The notes beneath the pieces are model-generated. The model saw only the letters and a program-made list of their open reading frames with translations. It did not search any database and was not told the origin of the DNA. Of a stretch of DNA of 7,485 nt, positions 5,348 through 7,485 are shown piece after piece. The stretch comes from Synechococcales cyanobacterium PMM_0073 (GTDB taxonomy: Bacteria > Cyanobacteriota > Cyanobacteriia > Elainellales > Elainellaceae). The position numbers and the translations under genes are program-made. Where the stretch lies: NCBI GenBank assembly GCA_949127695.1, contig CASBQH010000203.1, positions 1 through 7,485 of the forward strand, given 5' to 3'. Position 1 is the stretch's first letter. The number at the start of each line of letters is the position of its first letter.

Positions 5348-7485
5348 ATGCTGCAAGAAGTAGATAAGTCATTATCCATTGATGGAAGGGATATTCGACT
5401 CAAAGTAGGTTTGCTCGCGCCCCAGGCTGGCGGTTCGGTTTTAGTTCAGTCAGAAGACACCGCAGTTCTAGTCACTGCCACCAGAGCTTCCGGTCGCGAA
5501 GGGATTGATTTTCTGCCATTGCTCGTAGACTACGAGGAGAGACTCTATGCTGCCGGACGGATTCCGGGCGGCTTTTTGCGACGCGAAGGCCGTCCGCCAG
5601 AGCGGGCGACGCTGATTTGTCGGCTGATTGACCGCCCCATGCGCCCCCTGTTTCCCAGCTGGATGCGTGACGATATTCAAATTGTCGCCACCACGCTATC
5701 GCTAGATGAGCGCGTGCCGCCAGACGTGCTGGCCGTAACCGGCGCTTCGATTGCCACACTGCTAGCCAAAATTCCGTTCTACGGCCCAATGGCGGCGGTG
5801 CGGGTGGGCTTAGTGGGCGATGACTTTATCATCAACCCGACCTATCAAGAGATGGCAGCAGGCGACTTAGATCTAGTCGTAGCGGGTTCCCCAGATGGCG
5901 TGATCATGGTGGAAGCCGGAGCTAACCAGCTGCCAGAGCAAGATATCATCGAGGCAATCGACTTTGGCTATGAGGTGGTGCGCGACTTGATTCAGGCACA
6001 GCGCGACCTGATTGCCGAACTCGGCATCGAGATTGTCACCGCCGAGCCGCCGGAAGTGGACTCGACGCTGGAAAACTTCATCACTGAGCGCGTCAAAGAC
6101 CCAGTGAAGCAGATTCTCGGCAAGTTTGAATATACCAAGCCAGAGCGCGACGAAGCCCTAGATGCCGTCAAAGCCACGGTCGTAGCCGAAATTGGCGAGC
6201 TGCCGGAAGCAGACCCGATCCGCGTCGCGGCCACCAGCAACCCCAAAGCGCTCAGCAACACCTACAAAGGCATCACCAAAAAGCTGATGCGCCGCCAAAT
6301 CGTCGAGGACGGCGTGCGGGTAGACGGTCGCAAGCTCGACCAGGTGCGCCCAATCTCCTGTCGCACGGGCATTCTGCCCAACCGGGTGCATGGCAGCGGC
6401 CTGTTCCAGCGCGGCTTGACGCAGGTGCTTTCGATTGCCACCCTGGGCACTCCCGGCGAGGCGCAGGAGCTAGACGACCTCAACCCAGACGGTCAGAAGC
6501 GCTACATGCATCATTACAACTTCCCGCCTTACTCAGTCGGCGAAACCCGCCCCATGCGCTCCCCTGGACGGCGTGAGGTGGGTCACGGGGCGCTAGCCGA
6601 GCGGGCGCTGCTGCCGGTTCTGCCGCCTCGCAGCGAATTTCCCTACGTGCTGCGCGTGGTGTCTGAGGTGCTGTCTTCTAATGGCTCTACCTCAATGGGT
6701 TCCGTCTGCGGCTCGACGCTGGCCTTAATGGACGCAGGCGTGCCGATCAGCAAGCCGGTTAGCGGCGCGGCGATGGGCTTAATCAAAGAGAGCGACGACG
6801 AGGTGCGGATTCTCACCGATATTCAGGGCATCGAAGACTTTTTGGGCGACATGGACTTTAAGGTGGCGGGCACCGACAAAGGGATCACGGCGCTGCAAAT
6901 GGATATGAAGATTACCGGACTGCCGATGGAAACGATTGGCGATGCGATCAACCAAGCCCGTCCGGCGCGGATGCATATTCTCGAAAAAATGCTAGCCACA
7001 ATCGACAAGCCGCGCGAAGAGCTGTCACCCTTCGCCCCGCGCCTGCTGACGATCAAGATCGAGCCTGACCTGATCGGCATGATCATTGGACCGGGCGGCA
7101 AGACGATCAAGGGCATCACCGAGCAAACTGGAGCCAAAATCGATATCGAAGATGACGGCACGGTGACGATTTCGGCAGTCGATGGCGTTAAGGCCAAGCA
7201 GGCACGCGGCATCATCGAAGGCATGACGCGCAAGCTGAGCGCTGGCGATGTCTATGTCGGCAAGGTGACGCGGATCATCCCGATTGGCGCATTTGTCGAG
7301 TTTCTACCCGGTAAAGAAGGGATGATCCATATCTCGCAGCTAGCCGACTACCGCGTTGGCAAAGTCGAAGACGAGGTGGCGCTGGGCGATGAGGTGGTGA
7401 TCAAAATCCGCGAAATCGACAGCCGAGGCCGGGTCAACCTGACGCGACTGGGCATCCACCCCGACGAGGCGGCAGCAGCCCGCGA
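5348..7485 (+). CDS. pnp: Polyribonucleotide nucleotidyltransferase (PNPase), 3'-truncated
   Basis: PNPase degrades RNA 3' to 5' by phosphorolysis and can also add tails; it is a trimer and a core RNA-turnover enzyme. The frame runs intact from ATG 5348 to the right edge (712 codons), so only a few residues and the stop are missing. The first RNase PH domain (about 12-145) is followed by a helical domain and a second RNase PH domain from VDGRK (325). That domain has GSTSMG (446-451) for phosphate and D497, D503 and K505 in [10 protein letters not shown], matching the catalytic residues of the E. coli enzyme. The KH domain carries GPGG (581-584), and the S1 domain begins near DVYVGKV (634). 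GGAAGGA (5330-5336) is the ribosome binding site, 11 bases before the ATG. The 5' leader contains several short GAAG and CTTC tracts that could pair. Confidence 0.97.
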   Translation, partial: MLQEVDKSLSIDGRDIRLKVGLLAPQAGGSVLVQSEDTAVLVTATRASGREGIDFLPLLVDYEERLYAAGRIPGGFLRREGRPPERATLICRLIDRPMRPLFPSWMRDDIQIVATTLSLDERVPPDVLAVTGASIATLLAKIPFYGPMAAVRVGLVGDDFIINPTYQEMAAGDLDLVVAGSPDGVIMVEAGANQLPEQDIIEAIDFGYEVVRDLIQAQRDLIAELGIEIVTAEPPEVDSTLENFITERVKDPVKQILGKFEYTKPERDEALDAVKATVVAEIGELPEADPIRVAATSNPKALSNTYKGITKKLMRRQIVEDGVRVDGRKLDQVRPISCRTGILPNRVHGSGLFQRGLTQVLSIATLGTPGEAQELDDLNPDGQKRYMHHYNFPPYSVGETRPMRSPGRREVGHGALAERALLPVLPPRSEFPYVLRVVSEVLSSNGSTSMGSVCGSTLALMDAGVPISKPVSGAAMGLIKESDDEVRILTDIQGIEDFLGDMDFKVAGTDKGITALQMDMKITGLPMETIGDAINQARPARMHILEKMLATIDKPREELSPFAPRLLTIKIEPDLIGMIIGPGGKTIKGITEQTGAKIDIEDDGTVTISAVDGVKAKQARGIIEGMTRKLSAGDVYVGKVTRIIPIGAFVEFLPGKEGMIHISQLADYRVGKVEDEVALGDEVVIKIREIDSRGRVNLTRLGIHPDEAAAAR

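Noticed and set aside
5472..5789. Minus-strand frames inside the start of pnp
   Set aside because: The plus strand encodes a conserved RNase PH domain, and the antisense peptides are low-complexity shadows.
1..7485. Mobile element, CRISPR array, defence or biosynthetic cluster
   Set aside because: No transposase, integrase, spacer-repeat array or accessory gene was found. The genes are core metabolism, translation and RNA turnover.

Overview
The window reads as ordinary chromosomal DNA from a cyanobacterium. The evidence is gene content and protein style: an efp-accB pair, a pyrH-frr pair followed by a geranylgeranyl-reductase-like flavoprotein, and cyanobacterial-type PNPase, EF-P and biotin carboxyl carrier sequences. 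Two copies of the HIP1 octamer GCGATCGC, typical of many cyanobacterial genomes, support this. The genus cannot be fixed from the sequence.

Layout. Four complete plus-strand genes follow a 5'-truncated one. The truncated gene is an agmatinase/arginase-family ureohydrolase (1-729). Then come a thioredoxin-fold redox protein with a CNHC motif (775-1317), UMP kinase pyrH (1440-2168), ribosome recycling factor frr (2155-2703, overlapping pyrH by 14 bases) and a flavoprotein of the geranylgeranyl reductase family (2735-3856). Two minus-strand genes face them: accB (3874-4359), preceded in its own direction by efp (4429-4992). A 355-base divergent region (4993-5347) separates efp from pnp (5348 to the right edge), which lacks only its last few residues and its stop codon.

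How the genes fit together. Most serve core information flow and central metabolism: UMP phosphorylation (PyrH), ribosome recycling (Frr), rescue of stalled translation (EF-P), RNA turnover (PNPase) and the first step of fatty acid synthesis (AccB). The ureohydrolase probably belongs to arginine/polyamine or guanidino-compound metabolism. The thioredoxin-like protein and the flavoprotein are the two genes whose exact substrates cannot be stated.

I saw no mobile element, CRISPR array, phage gene, RNA gene or defence system, and nothing that amounts to a new biological system. The less routine signals are non-coding: a four-unit 10-bp tandem repeat and a GTGATATCAC palindrome in front of pyrH; a 28-base dyad centred on GATATC over the predicted efp -35 region; a three-unit 12-bp repeat between efp and pnp; and a long inverted repeat that contains the stop codons of the convergent flavoprotein and accB genes.
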